DNA of 8,226 nt from an uncultured Caulobacteraceae bacterium (GTDB taxonomy: Bacteria; Pseudomonadota; Alphaproteobacteria; Caulobacterales; Caulobacteraceae), in contig CALFYB010000375.1 in NCBI GenBank assembly GCA_937952995.1, positions 1 to 8,226 on the forward strand, read 5' to 3'. Of this stretch, positions 1 to 6,338 are shown piece by piece. Both the position numbers and the translations under genes were made by a program. How positions within the stretch are numbered: the first letter of the stretch is position 1; every line of letters begins with the position of its first letter. The notes below the pieces were generated by a model. It saw only the letters and a list, made by a program, of their open reading frames with translations, was not told the origin of the DNA and ran no database searches.

Positions 1-1
1 T

Positions 2-340
2 TACTCACTCAATCTCTTAAAACGCTTCAAAGAACTGCATCCGAATACACCAACTAAATCCGGCATCATGGTGGGATTAGGTGAAACTGATGAAGAGATT
101 TTGCAAGTCATGCATGACTTACGCGCGCATCAAGTTGATATGCTGACTATTGGTCAGTATTTGATGCCTAGCGGCGATCATATCCCCGTTCGACGTTATG
201 TCCATCCTGATACTTTCAAGATGTTTGAAGAAGAGGCAAAAAAAATGGGGTTTGTCCACGCGGCGGTGGGAGCGATGGTGCGCAGTTCTTATCATGCCGA
301 CCAGCAGGCACATGGCGCTGGTGTCGCCAATGTCCTTTAA
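2..340 (+). CDS. lipA: Lipoyl synthase, C-terminal part (5' end outside window)
   Basis: Radical SAM enzyme that inserts two sulfur atoms into protein-bound octanoyl groups to make lipoyl cofactor for 2-oxoacid dehydrogenases and the glycine cleavage system. The open frame runs from base 2 without a start, giving 112 residues of a protein that is about 320 long in E. coli. It contains the family blocks TPTKSGIMVGLGETDEEI, LTIGQYLMPS and HIPVRRYVHPDTF, and the C-terminal RSSY motif (bases 281-292), whose serine is known to ligate the auxiliary 4Fe-4S cluster. The radical-SAM CxxxCxxC motif and the N-terminal auxiliary-cluster cysteines would lie upstream, outside the window. The ATG at 68 is an internal methionine, not the start. 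The sequence resembles beta/gammaproteobacterial LipA, and its AT-rich composition differs from everything after ~446, so it probably comes from another organism than the rest of the contig. Family call is very safe; the taxonomic inference is moderate. Confidence 0.95.
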   Translation, partial: YSLNLLKRFKELHPNTPTKSGIMVGLGETDEEILQVMHDLRAHQVDMLTIGQYLMPSGDHIPVRRYVHPDTFKMFEEEAKKMGFVHAAVGAMVRSSYHADQQAHGAGVANVL

Positions 341-358
341 CAATAAACAACCAGGCAA

Positions 359-469
359 TCAGGCGGCCAGCGCGTCTTCCAACATTTTGTGCAGGGCTGG
401 GAATTCTGGAACGCCGACAAAACGTTTGAGGACGTTACCGTTTTTGTCGATCAGGAAGGTGGTCGGGTT
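359..469 (-). CDS. TlpA/thioredoxin-like protein, C-terminal 36 residues only
   Basis: On the minus strand, the stop at 361-359 closes a frame whose last 36 residues begin NPTTFLIDKNGNVLKRFVG and end EDALAA. The block PTTFLID followed by K-N-G is the cis-proline strand and turn that mark the C-terminal half of TlpA/ResA/AhpC-TSA-type thioredoxin-fold proteins, which are usually periplasmic or membrane-anchored thiol-disulfide oxidoreductases. Upstream of the asparagine at 469-467 the open frame continues, but only as antisense of nagZ with no thioredoxin features. The CxxC-bearing half, and any signal peptide, are therefore missing because of the junction. The gene converges on lipA with 18 bases between their stops, and no convincing terminator hairpin is visible there. 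Its composition is intermediate, so it could belong with lipA or to a third source. The fold call is fairly safe; the exact subfamily cannot be decided from 36 residues. Confidence 0.7.
   Translation of the reverse strand, partial: NPTTFLIDKNGNVLKRFVGVPEFPALHKMLEDALAA
446..469. other. Chimeric junction at 24 shared bases
   Basis: Left of this block the sequence matches a lipoyl synthase and, on the minus strand, a thioredoxin-like tail. Right of it the plus strand is NagZ. The block reads VDQEGGRV on plus (the conserved NagZ segment) and NPTTFLID on minus (the conserved TlpA segment), with the codons of the two strands exactly in register. Both genes are cut here: NagZ loses about 60 N-terminal residues, and the thioredoxin-like protein loses its N-terminal part. 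Base composition also shifts across the region. The simplest reading is a false join made by an assembler, or a chimeric molecule, at a shared short word. A real recombination cannot be excluded from sequence alone. Confidence 0.8.
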
Positions 470-1279
470 CAGCGCCTGCGTCCGCCGCTCGCGCTCAATC
501 GTCGGCCCGCTGAGCCGTTTGGTGCGCTCTACGCCGCCGATCCGGTATCCGCCCTCGAAGCGGTGCGGTTGAACCATCGTCTTCTGGCCCATGAACTGAC
601 GGCGCTTGGCTTTGACGCCGACTGCGCACCTTGCTTGGACCTGCGCCATCCCGGTGCCCACGACATCATCGGCAACCGCTCCTTTTCGCAGGATCCAGCG
701 GTGGTTGCCGCGCTTGGTCAAGCGGCGATGGATGGCCTGATGCAGGGCGGCGTTGCTCCCGTGATCAAGCATATTCCCGGCCATGGCCGCGCCTTTGCCG
801 ACAGCCATCTCGAACTGCCCGTCGTTGAGACCAGCCGCGCGGAGCTCGAAGCCAGTGATTTTGCGCCGTTCAAGGCCCTGAAGGCCGCGCCCATGGCCAT
901 GACCGCCCATGTCGTCTTTACGGCCATTGATCCAGCGGCCTGCGCCACGGTGTCCGCCACCGTGACCCAAGAGATCATCCGCGGCCATATGGGCTTTGAT
1001 GGCCTGTTGATGAGCGATGACCTATCGATGAAGGCGCTTGGCGGCAGCTTTGCCAGCCGAACCCAAGCCTCGCTCGCAGCCGGGTCTGACGTGGTGCTCC
1101 ATTGTAATGGCGATCCCGCTGAAATGACCGAGATCGTCAGCAAGGTGCCTGAACTGTCTGGCCGTGCAGCCGAACGGGCTGCTGCGGCCCGGGCCTGCGC
1201 CCGTCAGATTCAGCCCTTCGATCCCGCCGAGGCTGAAGCCTATCTGGCCCGCCTTGGGCTGGCGGGCGCTAACGCATGA
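446..1279 (+). CDS. nagZ: Beta-N-acetylhexosaminidase NagZ, N-terminus missing
   Basis: Cytoplasmic family 3 glycoside hydrolase that removes N-acetylglucosamine from 1,6-anhydromuropeptides during cell-wall recycling. From VDQEGGRVQRLRPP to the stop there are 277 residues; full-length NagZ is about 330-350, so roughly 60 N-terminal residues are absent. Visible catalytic features are KHIPGHG (bases 767-787), the mobile-loop Asp-Ser-His (800-808) that supplies the NagZ-type Asp/His general acid-base pair, and SDDLSMKAL with the nucleophilic aspartate at 1016-1018. The frame stays open upstream to an ATG at 389, but the 19 residues encoded there (bases 389-445) are the reverse strand of the thioredoxin-like gene and show no NagZ similarity, so that ATG is spurious. 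The stop overlaps the start of scpA by 4 bases (ATGA), the usual sign of translational coupling. The 5' loss is an effect of the junction, not evidence of gene decay. Confidence 0.93.
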   Translation, partial: VDQEGGRVQRLRPPLALNRRPAEPFGALYAADPVSALEAVRLNHRLLAHELTALGFDADCAPCLDLRHPGAHDIIGNRSFSQDPAVVAALGQAAMDGLMQGGVAPVIKHIPGHGRAFADSHLELPVVETSRAELEASDFAPFKALKAAPMAMTAHVVFTAIDPAACATVSATVTQEIIRGHMGFDGLLMSDDLSMKALGGSFASRTQASLAAGSDVVLHCNGDPAEMTEIVSKVPELSGRAAERAAAARACARQIQPFDPAEAEAYLARLGLAGANA

Positions 1280-2121
1280 GCACAGGCTTTCAGCCCAGTC
1301 TCGATTTTGAAGCTGCCGCTTCGGCGGCGGAAGATGGCGACGCGCTGATTATCGACATTGAGGGCTATGAAGGCCCCCTGCATGTGCTGCTGGCTCTGGC
1401 CCGCACTCAGAAGGTCGACCTGATGAAGCTGTCGGTCATGAAGTTGGCTGAACAATATCTCGCTTTCGTCAATCAGGCCCGCCGGGTCCGGTTCTCCTTG
1501 GCGGCGGACTATCTGGTGATGGCCAGTTGGCTGGCCTATCTGAAATCGCGGCTGATGCTGCCCAAGCCTGAACGCAAGCCAGAAGAGGGCCCGCCCCCTG
1601 AGGATATGGCGGCGGCTCTGGCCTTTCGGCTGGCGAAGCTGGATGTCATGCGCCGGGCGGTCGAAGAGCTGAACAAACGTCCGCAGCTTCGCCGGGACGT
1701 GTTCATGCGCGGTGATCCGCAGGCGGTGAAGATCGTCTCCCATAGCCGCCTCACCGGCGAGCTCTATGAACTGGTCCAGGCCTATGTCGAGCAGCGCCGC
1801 CGCGAAGTGGTGCGCTACTATCACCCCCGCGCGCCGCAGGCCTATCCCTTGGACGATGCGCGGGTGCGTCTGCGTCATAAGTTGCCGGAGCTGACCGGTT
1901 GGACCTCGCTTGAGGATGTCGCGCCGCACAGCATTGATCTGGGGCTAGATGAGGGGCCAAGCCGGGCCTCCTATGTGGCCTCAACCCTGTCGGCCAGCCT
2001 CGAACTGGTCAAGGAAGGCGCGCTTGAGGCGCGTCAGATTCAGGCCTTTGCAGAGGTCTATATCCGCGCTCGGACCTCGGCCCGGGTGGATGATCTGGTC
2101 GTCGATGAGGCTCAAGGATGA
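1276..2121 (+). CDS. scpA: Segregation and condensation protein A (kleisin)
   Basis: ScpA is the kleisin subunit that bridges the SMC heads and, with ScpB, forms the bacterial SMC-ScpAB condensin needed for chromosome compaction and segregation. The 281-residue product shows the diagnostic block EGYEGPLHVLLALARTQKVD at about residues 29-48, in the SMC-neck-binding N-terminal domain. A helical stretch with DYLVMASWLAYLKSRLMLP follows at about 78-96, then a proline/glutamate-rich linker near 96-110. The C-terminal winged-helix segment ending EARQIQAFAEVYIRART lies at about 251-267. The length is normal for alphaproteobacterial ScpA; the 20-odd residues before the first conserved strand are a modest N-terminal extension. 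The ATG overlaps the nagZ stop, and its own TGA overlaps the scpB ATG, so nagZ-scpA-scpB is very likely one transcription unit. nagZ next to scpAB is a common alphaproteobacterial arrangement. Confidence 0.96.
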   Translation: MSTGFQPSLDFEAAASAAEDGDALIIDIEGYEGPLHVLLALARTQKVDLMKLSVMKLAEQYLAFVNQARRVRFSLAADYLVMASWLAYLKSRLMLPKPERKPEEGPPPEDMAAALAFRLAKLDVMRRAVEELNKRPQLRRDVFMRGDPQAVKIVSHSRLTGELYELVQAYVEQRRREVVRYYHPRAPQAYPLDDARVRLRHKLPELTGWTSLEDVAPHSIDLGLDEGPSRASYVASTLSASLELVKEGALEARQIQAFAEVYIRARTSARVDDLVVDEAQG

Positions 2122-2756
2122 GTGATCTGGAAACCACGGAACGCTCGGTCGAGGCTCTGCTCTTTGCCGCCGCTGAGCCCCTGTCGGCCAGCGACTTGGC
2201 GCGTCGTCTGCCCGATGGCGCGGATGTCGGACGCGCACTGATGGCGCTCAAGCAGCGTTATGTCGGGCGCGGCATCGAACTGGCCTGCGTGGCTGATCGC
2301 TGGCGGTTCCAGACTGCAGAAGACCTGTCCTATCTGATGACCGAAGAGCGCGAAGAGCCTCGTCGTCTGTCGCGGGCGGCGCAAGAGACCCTCGCCATCA
2401 TCGCCTATCACCAACCTGTCACCCGCGCCGAGATCGAACAGATCCGAGGCGTTCAAGCCAGCCGAGGTACGCTGGATGTGCTGTTAGAGCTTGGCATGGT
2501 GCGCTTGAGGGGACGCAGGCGTTCTCCGGGCAGGCCCGTGACCTACGGCACCTCTGATCTGTTCCTCGAGCATTATGGCCTCGCTAGCCTCGGTGACCTG
2601 CCCGGTGCGGCGGACATGAAGGCGCTCGGGCTTCTGGGCATGGATCTGCCGCAGGACTTCCATGTGCCTGATCCCACGGGCGGCGGCGACGACGAAGATC
2701 CGATCGATGCCGAGGACAGCCCCGAATTCCATCAGGACTTCCTACTCGAAGGCTAG
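2118..2756 (+). CDS. scpB: Segregation and condensation protein B
   Basis: ScpB dimerises and binds the central region of ScpA, regulating the SMC ATPase cycle. The 212-residue protein has two winged-helix domains. The first is at about residues 7-75 (SVEALLFAAAEPLSASDLAR...). The second is at about 80-155 and carries the strongly conserved LAIIAYHQPVTRAEIEQIRG (92-111), then the turn GRRRSPGRPVTYGTSDLFLEHYGL. The tail after about residue 185 is acidic and probably disordered (DDEDPIDAED), a feature often seen in alphaproteobacterial ScpB. The start is the ATG inside the ATGA shared with the scpA stop. The TAG stop lies in a CTAG that also carries the stop of the convergent patatin gene. No tatABC genes follow, although they often do in alphaproteobacteria. 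Confidence 0.95.
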   Translation: MSDLETTERSVEALLFAAAEPLSASDLARRLPDGADVGRALMALKQRYVGRGIELACVADRWRFQTAEDLSYLMTEEREEPRRLSRAAQETLAIIAYHQPVTRAEIEQIRGVQASRGTLDVLLELGMVRLRGRRRSPGRPVTYGTSDLFLEHYGLASLGDLPGAADMKALGLLGMDLPQDFHVPDPTGGGDDEDPIDAEDSPEFHQDFLLEG

Positions 2757-4510
2757 GCCCCGCTATAGTCGTTGCGGCTTTCCCGGCGGCCAATGTCGCT
2801 GACGGGGTGGTGCAGGCGCTCAAGGGCGGACTTCATGGCGACAAAGCCTGCGCGCACGGCAGGATCGAACGCCTCCCAATCGCGAATGTCGATGCCCGAT
2901 AGGTTTGGAACCACCAGCACGTCGCTGGCGTCCCGGCTGGCAATCAGGTCCCGCCCGGTCGACACGGTTCCAGCCCGCATCAGCAGGGCTACGATCGGTG
3001 GACCCTGACGCCAGTCGCCAGACCAGAACCAGTTCCAGAGCGACCGGGGCAGGGCGACATCGGTAGAACTGAGGCCCCGTGCACGCGACACGTCGACCGC
3101 CACGATGGGGCCACGGTGCATGTTGCGCAGGACGTCGGCAGGCAGGTTCTTCATCACCCCGCCATCCACCAGAACATTATCGCCATCATTGACCGGCGGC
3201 AGGATGCCTGGCAGCGATATGGAGGCCCGCAAGGCCCAACGCAGTTGGCCTCTCGCGTGCATCTGATAGGTGCCCAAGGTCAGGTTGGACGAGACGCAGA
3301 AGAAGGGTAGCCACAGGTCAGCGATTTGAACCTCGCCGAAATGTTCCTCCAGCCGCTCTTCAACCTTATGTCCGCGCGTCATGGCGATCATTGGAAATGC
3401 AATGTCGTCGAGTGGGCTTGAATCAACAAAGGCCTTTCGGATCCGCCAATTGATCTCCTCGTCGTCCCAGCCGATGGCGAGGGCAGCGGCAATGACAGCC
3501 CCCATCGAGGTCCCGCAGACGAAATCAATGGGTGTTTGGCTGTCCCTCAGAGCCTTGATCGCGCCAATGTGGGCATAGGCCCGCGCGCCGCCGCCCGACA
3601 GCACCAGGCCGACGGCCATGCCGGTGAAGAACCGGGCCATCCGGGCATAGTGCTCATCAGTCTGGTCTTTAATGTGGAACAGCTGGGCGACGGGGAAGCC
3701 ATCCAGCCACGCCTCTGACCCTTCGGGGCGCAGGCAGTCGACCGGTTGGATCAGAATGAGGTCGACGAGCCTTTGACGCAGTAGGGGTTCGGGAAGGGGC
3801 GTGTGGACACATTGGTCGGGCGAAGCGTCACCTTCGGCAATCAGAAACAGCCGGTCGACTTGACGTCCGACAACGCCCTTCCAGTAGGTTTCGTTCGCTT
3901 CAGCCACATAGAGGATAAAATCTTGGCCCTGCTCGGCATTCGAAAACCACTCGGTTGATGACCTTTCGGCCTCGACGCCGATGACGCGGATCGAATAGCC
4001 CAGCCGCCGGATGGCATGAGCGATCTGTTCGACCTGGCCTCGAGCCTTGATCGTCTCCGACAGCCCGTAGAAGCCAAAGACGCTGGGGGCACCGAGCGAG
4101 GTGCGGCTCGCCGTCTGCCGGGCGCGCTGGATCATCAGCCGCGCCAGCTGCACCATGATTTTGGCGTCTTCGTCGGCGGCCTTGAAGAAGGCGGCGCGGG
4201 GTAGGGCGAGGATTTCACTGTCACGCAGGGCCACGACCTTGGCCGAATGGACCGTGCCCGAAATCATCGCCATCTCGCCCGCCGGTTCGCCCGGTCGGAT
4301 CACGCCCAGAAAGTGCGGGTCCATGCCCTCATCTTGGCGAATGGCCCCAAGCCGTCCGGCCCGCAGAAAGTAAATATGGTCGGCCTCTTCCCCCGCCTCG
4401 TAGAGCGTTGATCCTCCGGGCAAAGAGAAGGTGACCACGTCCTGAGCGAAGCTGGACTCTAAGAACAGCCGCGAGAGCGCTGTGTCGGCCAGATGGTGGG
4501 GCAACTTCAT
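2753..4510 (-). CDS. Cyclic-nucleotide-binding-domain patatin-like phospholipase (NTE/RssA-like)
   Basis: A predicted serine lipid hydrolase with an N-terminal sensory domain, related in architecture to neuropathy-target-esterase-type lysophospholipases. Numbering from the ATG at 4510-4508 gives 585 residues. Residues about 10-130 form a cyclic-nucleotide-binding-like barrel (FSLPGGSTLYEAGEEADHIY, then PAGEMAM at 76-82). A Rossmann-like region follows at about 140-280. The patatin domain begins near 299 with the oxyanion-hole loop GLVLSGGGARAYAHIGAIKA, followed by GTSMG with nucleophile Ser335 and the DGG motif with Asp449, so the Ser-Asp dyad is intact. In the cyclic-nucleotide pocket the usual Arg before Ser/Thr-Ala is His88 (HSAKV), so real ligand binding is doubtful. 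There is no obvious signal peptide or membrane segment. An in-frame TTG at 4573 would add 21 residues (MSKHPCKTHSPNANRGISLL-) with no conserved look, so I prefer the ATG; neither has a strong ribosome binding site. The gene is convergent with scpB and divergent from mccB. Family call is secure; substrate is unknown. Confidence 0.9.
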   Translation of the reverse strand: MKLPHHLADTALSRLFLESSFAQDVVTFSLPGGSTLYEAGEEADHIYFLRAGRLGAIRQDEGMDPHFLGVIRPGEPAGEMAMISGTVHSAKVVALRDSEILALPRAAFFKAADEDAKIMVQLARLMIQRARQTASRTSLGAPSVFGFYGLSETIKARGQVEQIAHAIRRLGYSIRVIGVEAERSSTEWFSNAEQGQDFILYVAEANETYWKGVVGRQVDRLFLIAEGDASPDQCVHTPLPEPLLRQRLVDLILIQPVDCLRPEGSEAWLDGFPVAQLFHIKDQTDEHYARMARFFTGMAVGLVLSGGGARAYAHIGAIKALRDSQTPIDFVCGTSMGAVIAAALAIGWDDEEINWRIRKAFVDSSPLDDIAFPMIAMTRGHKVEERLEEHFGEVQIADLWLPFFCVSSNLTLGTYQMHARGQLRWALRASISLPGILPPVNDGDNVLVDGGVMKNLPADVLRNMHRGPIVAVDVSRARGLSSTDVALPRSLWNWFWSGDWRQGPPIVALLMRAGTVSTGRDLIASRDASDVLVVPNLSGIDIRDWEAFDPAVRAGFVAMKSALERLHHPVSDIGRRESRNDYSGA

Positions 4511-4636
4511 GGTCAGCAGGCTAATGCCCCTATTGGCGTTTGGCGAATGAGTTTTGCAAGGATGCTTGCTCAAGATGCGAGGCGCGGCCTAAGATCGACG
4601 GGTTCGCGAGCCTCAATCAAAGAAAAATAAGCCGAA
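4511..4636. promoter_or_regulatory. Divergent intergenic region between the patatin gene and mccB
   Basis: These 126 bases separate two genes read in opposite directions, so promoters for both must lie here or overlap the gene starts. If the patatin protein starts at the TTG at 4573, only 63 bases remain. The part nearest mccB (about 4617-4636) is unusually A-rich for this genome (CAAAGAAAAATAAGCCGAA before the ATG). It contains no good Shine-Dalgarno sequence; AAAGAAAA is the closest purine tract. I see no convincing -35/-10 pair and no clear inverted repeat for a regulator of the Liu type. The assignment as a regulatory region rests on gene orientation alone. Confidence 0.45.
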
Positions 4637-6244
4637 ATGAGCCGTATTATCTCGAAGATCGACCCAGGTTCAGCGGCATTTCAGGCCAATCACGCGCTCA
4701 ATGAGGGTCTGGCTCAGGCTCTGCGCGAGCGGACGGATGAGGCGGCGCTGGGTGGCCCAGCCTCGGCGCGCGATCGTCACGTCTCGCGGGGCAAGCTCTT
4801 GCCTCGGCAGAGGGTGGAACGGCTGCTGGATGTCGGTGCACCCTTTCTCGAAATCGGGGCCCTAGCGGCCAACGGCATGTATGACGATGAGGCCCCGGCC
4901 GCCGGGATCATCACCGGCATCGGGCGGGTCAGTGGCCGCGAAGTGATGATCGTTGCCAACGATGCGACGGTCAAAGGCGGTGCCTATTTCCCGATCACCG
5001 TCAAAAAGCATCTGCGCGCGCAAGAGATCGCCGAGCAGAACCGTCTGCCCTGCATCTATCTGGTCGATTCCGGCGGGGCGAACCTGCCGCATCAGGCCGA
5101 GGTCTTCCCAGACCGCGACCATTTTGGCCGCATCTTCTTCAATCAGGCCCGGATGAGCGCGCAAGGCATCGCTCAGATTGCCTGCGTGATGGGCTCTTGC
5201 ACGGCGGGCGGGGCCTATGTCCCGGCTATGAGCGATGAGTCCGTCATCGTGCGCGGGCAGGGCACGATCTTTTTGGGCGGTCCGCCCCTGGTCAAGGCTG
5301 CGACAGGCGAGATCATTTCGGCTGAAGATCTCGGCGGGGCCGATACCCATGGTCGCCGCTCGGGCGTGGTCGATCATGTCGCCGACGATGATGAGCATGC
5401 GCTCGAGATTGTCCGCTCGATTGTCGCCAACCTAAACACCGTTAAGCGGGTTGAATTGGACCTTGCCGAACCCAAGCCCCCGCGTCTTGATCCGGCGGAG
5501 CTCTACGGCATTGTCCCGGCGGATGTGCGCGCACCGTACGATGTGCGTGAGGTGATAGCCCGTATCGTCGATGACAGCCATTTTGATGAGTTCAAGCCGC
5601 TCTATGGCACGACCCTCGTCACTGGTTTTGCGCGGATTTGGGGCTATCCGGTGGCCATCTTGGCCAATAATGGCGTGCTGTTCTCTGAAAGCGCCCTGAA
5701 GGCGGCTCACTTTATCGAATTGGCCTGCAAGCGCGGCATCCCGCTAGTGTTCTTGCAAAACATCTCCGGCTTCATGGTCGGCGGGAAGTACGAGGCCGGC
5801 GGGATAGCCAAGGACGGGGCCAAGATGGTGACGGCGGTGGCGAGCGCCAATGTCCCGAAATTCACGGTCCTGATCGGCGGCAGCTTCGGCGCCGGCAACT
5901 ATGGCATGTGCGGCCGCGCCTATAGCCCGCGTTTCCTGTTCAGTTGGCCCAACAGCCGCATCAGCGTCATGGGCGGCGAGCAGGCCGCCAGCGTTCTGGC
6001 CACCATCAAGCGTGATGGCATGGAGGCTAGGGGCCAGGACTGGCCTGCGGACGAGGAGGCCAACTTCAAGGCCCCGATCCGTGAACGTTATGAGGACGAG
6101 GGCAATCCCTATTTTGCCACAGCGCGTCTTTGGGACGACGGGGTTATTGATCCAACCCAGACCCGCGATGTTCTGGGGCTGGCCATCAGCGCTAGCCTGA
6201 ACGCCCCGATTGAAGAGACGCGGTTTGGTGTCTTTAGAATGTAG
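4637..6244 (+). CDS. mccB: 3-Methylcrotonyl-CoA carboxylase, carboxyltransferase (beta) subunit
   Basis: Also called liuB. It transfers CO2 from carboxybiotin on MccA to 3-methylcrotonyl-CoA, giving 3-methylglutaconyl-CoA in leucine and isovalerate breakdown. The 535 residues match the normal length of bacterial MCC beta subunits. The N-terminal carboxyltransferase half includes RGKLLPRQRVERLLD (51-65), YLVDSGGANLPHQAEVFPD (141-159) and the acyl-CoA/oxyanion segment GSCTAGGAYVPAMSDE (186-201). The C-terminal half includes NNGVLFSESALKAAHFIELA (344-363), QNISGFMVG (374-382), and GGSFGAGNYGMCGRAYSPRF followed by SWPNSRISVMGGEQAA (436-451). These segments and the adjacent liuC and biotin-carboxylase genes favour MCC over propionyl-CoA carboxylase. 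Geranyl-CoA carboxylase (AtuC) is a close relative and the main alternative, but no other atu genes are seen. The ATG at 4637 gives the conserved family N-terminus (SxIDPxSxxFxAN). Confidence 0.95.
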   Translation: MSRIISKIDPGSAAFQANHALNEGLAQALRERTDEAALGGPASARDRHVSRGKLLPRQRVERLLDVGAPFLEIGALAANGMYDDEAPAAGIITGIGRVSGREVMIVANDATVKGGAYFPITVKKHLRAQEIAEQNRLPCIYLVDSGGANLPHQAEVFPDRDHFGRIFFNQARMSAQGIAQIACVMGSCTAGGAYVPAMSDESVIVRGQGTIFLGGPPLVKAATGEIISAEDLGGADTHGRRSGVVDHVADDDEHALEIVRSIVANLNTVKRVELDLAEPKPPRLDPAELYGIVPADVRAPYDVREVIARIVDDSHFDEFKPLYGTTLVTGFARIWGYPVAILANNGVLFSESALKAAHFIELACKRGIPLVFLQNISGFMVGGKYEAGGIAKDGAKMVTAVASANVPKFTVLIGGSFGAGNYGMCGRAYSPRFLFSWPNSRISVMGGEQAASVLATIKRDGMEARGQDWPADEEANFKAPIRERYEDEGNPYFATARLWDDGVIDPTQTRDVLGLAISASLNAPIEETRFGVFRM

Positions 6245-6338
6245 GAGCGCGGGTGCGCGGTATTTGTCATCTCGGGGAACTTCCCTATTGGCCTAGGGTT
6301 CGGACCCCAAGCCCCTATTTGCTCAAAGGAATTCGTCC
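6245..6338. promoter_or_regulatory. mccB-liuC spacer with small inverted repeats
   Basis: This 94-base gap is long compared with the other same-strand spacings here. It holds a perfect odd palindrome GGGAACTTCCC (6275-6285), without room for an RNA loop, so at most a protein-binding site. It also holds a weak 4-bp hairpin GGGT-TCGG-ACCC (6296-6307) and GCGC-GGGT-GCGC (6247-6258). None is followed by a U-tract, so a terminator is not supported. A TTGTCA at 6264-6269 resembles a -35 box but has no matching -10 at normal spacing. The gap may hold a secondary promoter or operator; this is weak inference. Confidence 0.25.
6325..6330 (+). promoter_or_regulatory. Ribosome binding site of liuC
   Basis: AAAGGA lies 8 bases before the ATG at 6339. 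It is the clearest Shine-Dalgarno sequence in the window and supports this start for the hydratase. Confidence 0.75.

Noticed and set aside
341..358. Shared terminator between lipA and the thioredoxin-like gene
   Set aside because: The 18 bases contain no inverted repeat or T-run.
359..988. A 209-residue minus-strand protein
   Set aside because: Only the last 36 residues are a thioredoxin-like tail; the rest is the reverse strand of nagZ without recognisable motifs.
389..1279. A 296-residue frame with ATG at 389 as a complete NagZ
   Set aside because: The first 19 residues are antisense of the thioredoxin-like tail and have no NagZ character. A true NagZ has about 80 residues, not 20, before DQEGGRVQR.
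4511..4573. 21-residue N-terminal extension of the patatin protein from TTG 4573
   Set aside because: No ribosome binding site and a rare start codon; the extension has no conserved or signal-peptide character, and the ATG at 4510 leads straight into the expected domain.
4862..5398. Long minus-strand frame inside mccB (178 residues), and similar antisense frames elsewhere
   Set aside because: These are shadow frames typical of GC-rich coding DNA, with no family motifs, and the plus-strand product is unmistakable.
6283..6292. 10-mer CCCTATTGGC shared by the liuC leader and the patatin upstream region (4528-4537)
   Set aside because: A single shared 10-mer is expected by chance in 8 kb, and it is not palindromic or positioned alike.
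6296..6307. Hairpin GGGT-TCGG-ACCC as a terminator
   Set aside because: The stem is only 4 bp and no T-run follows.
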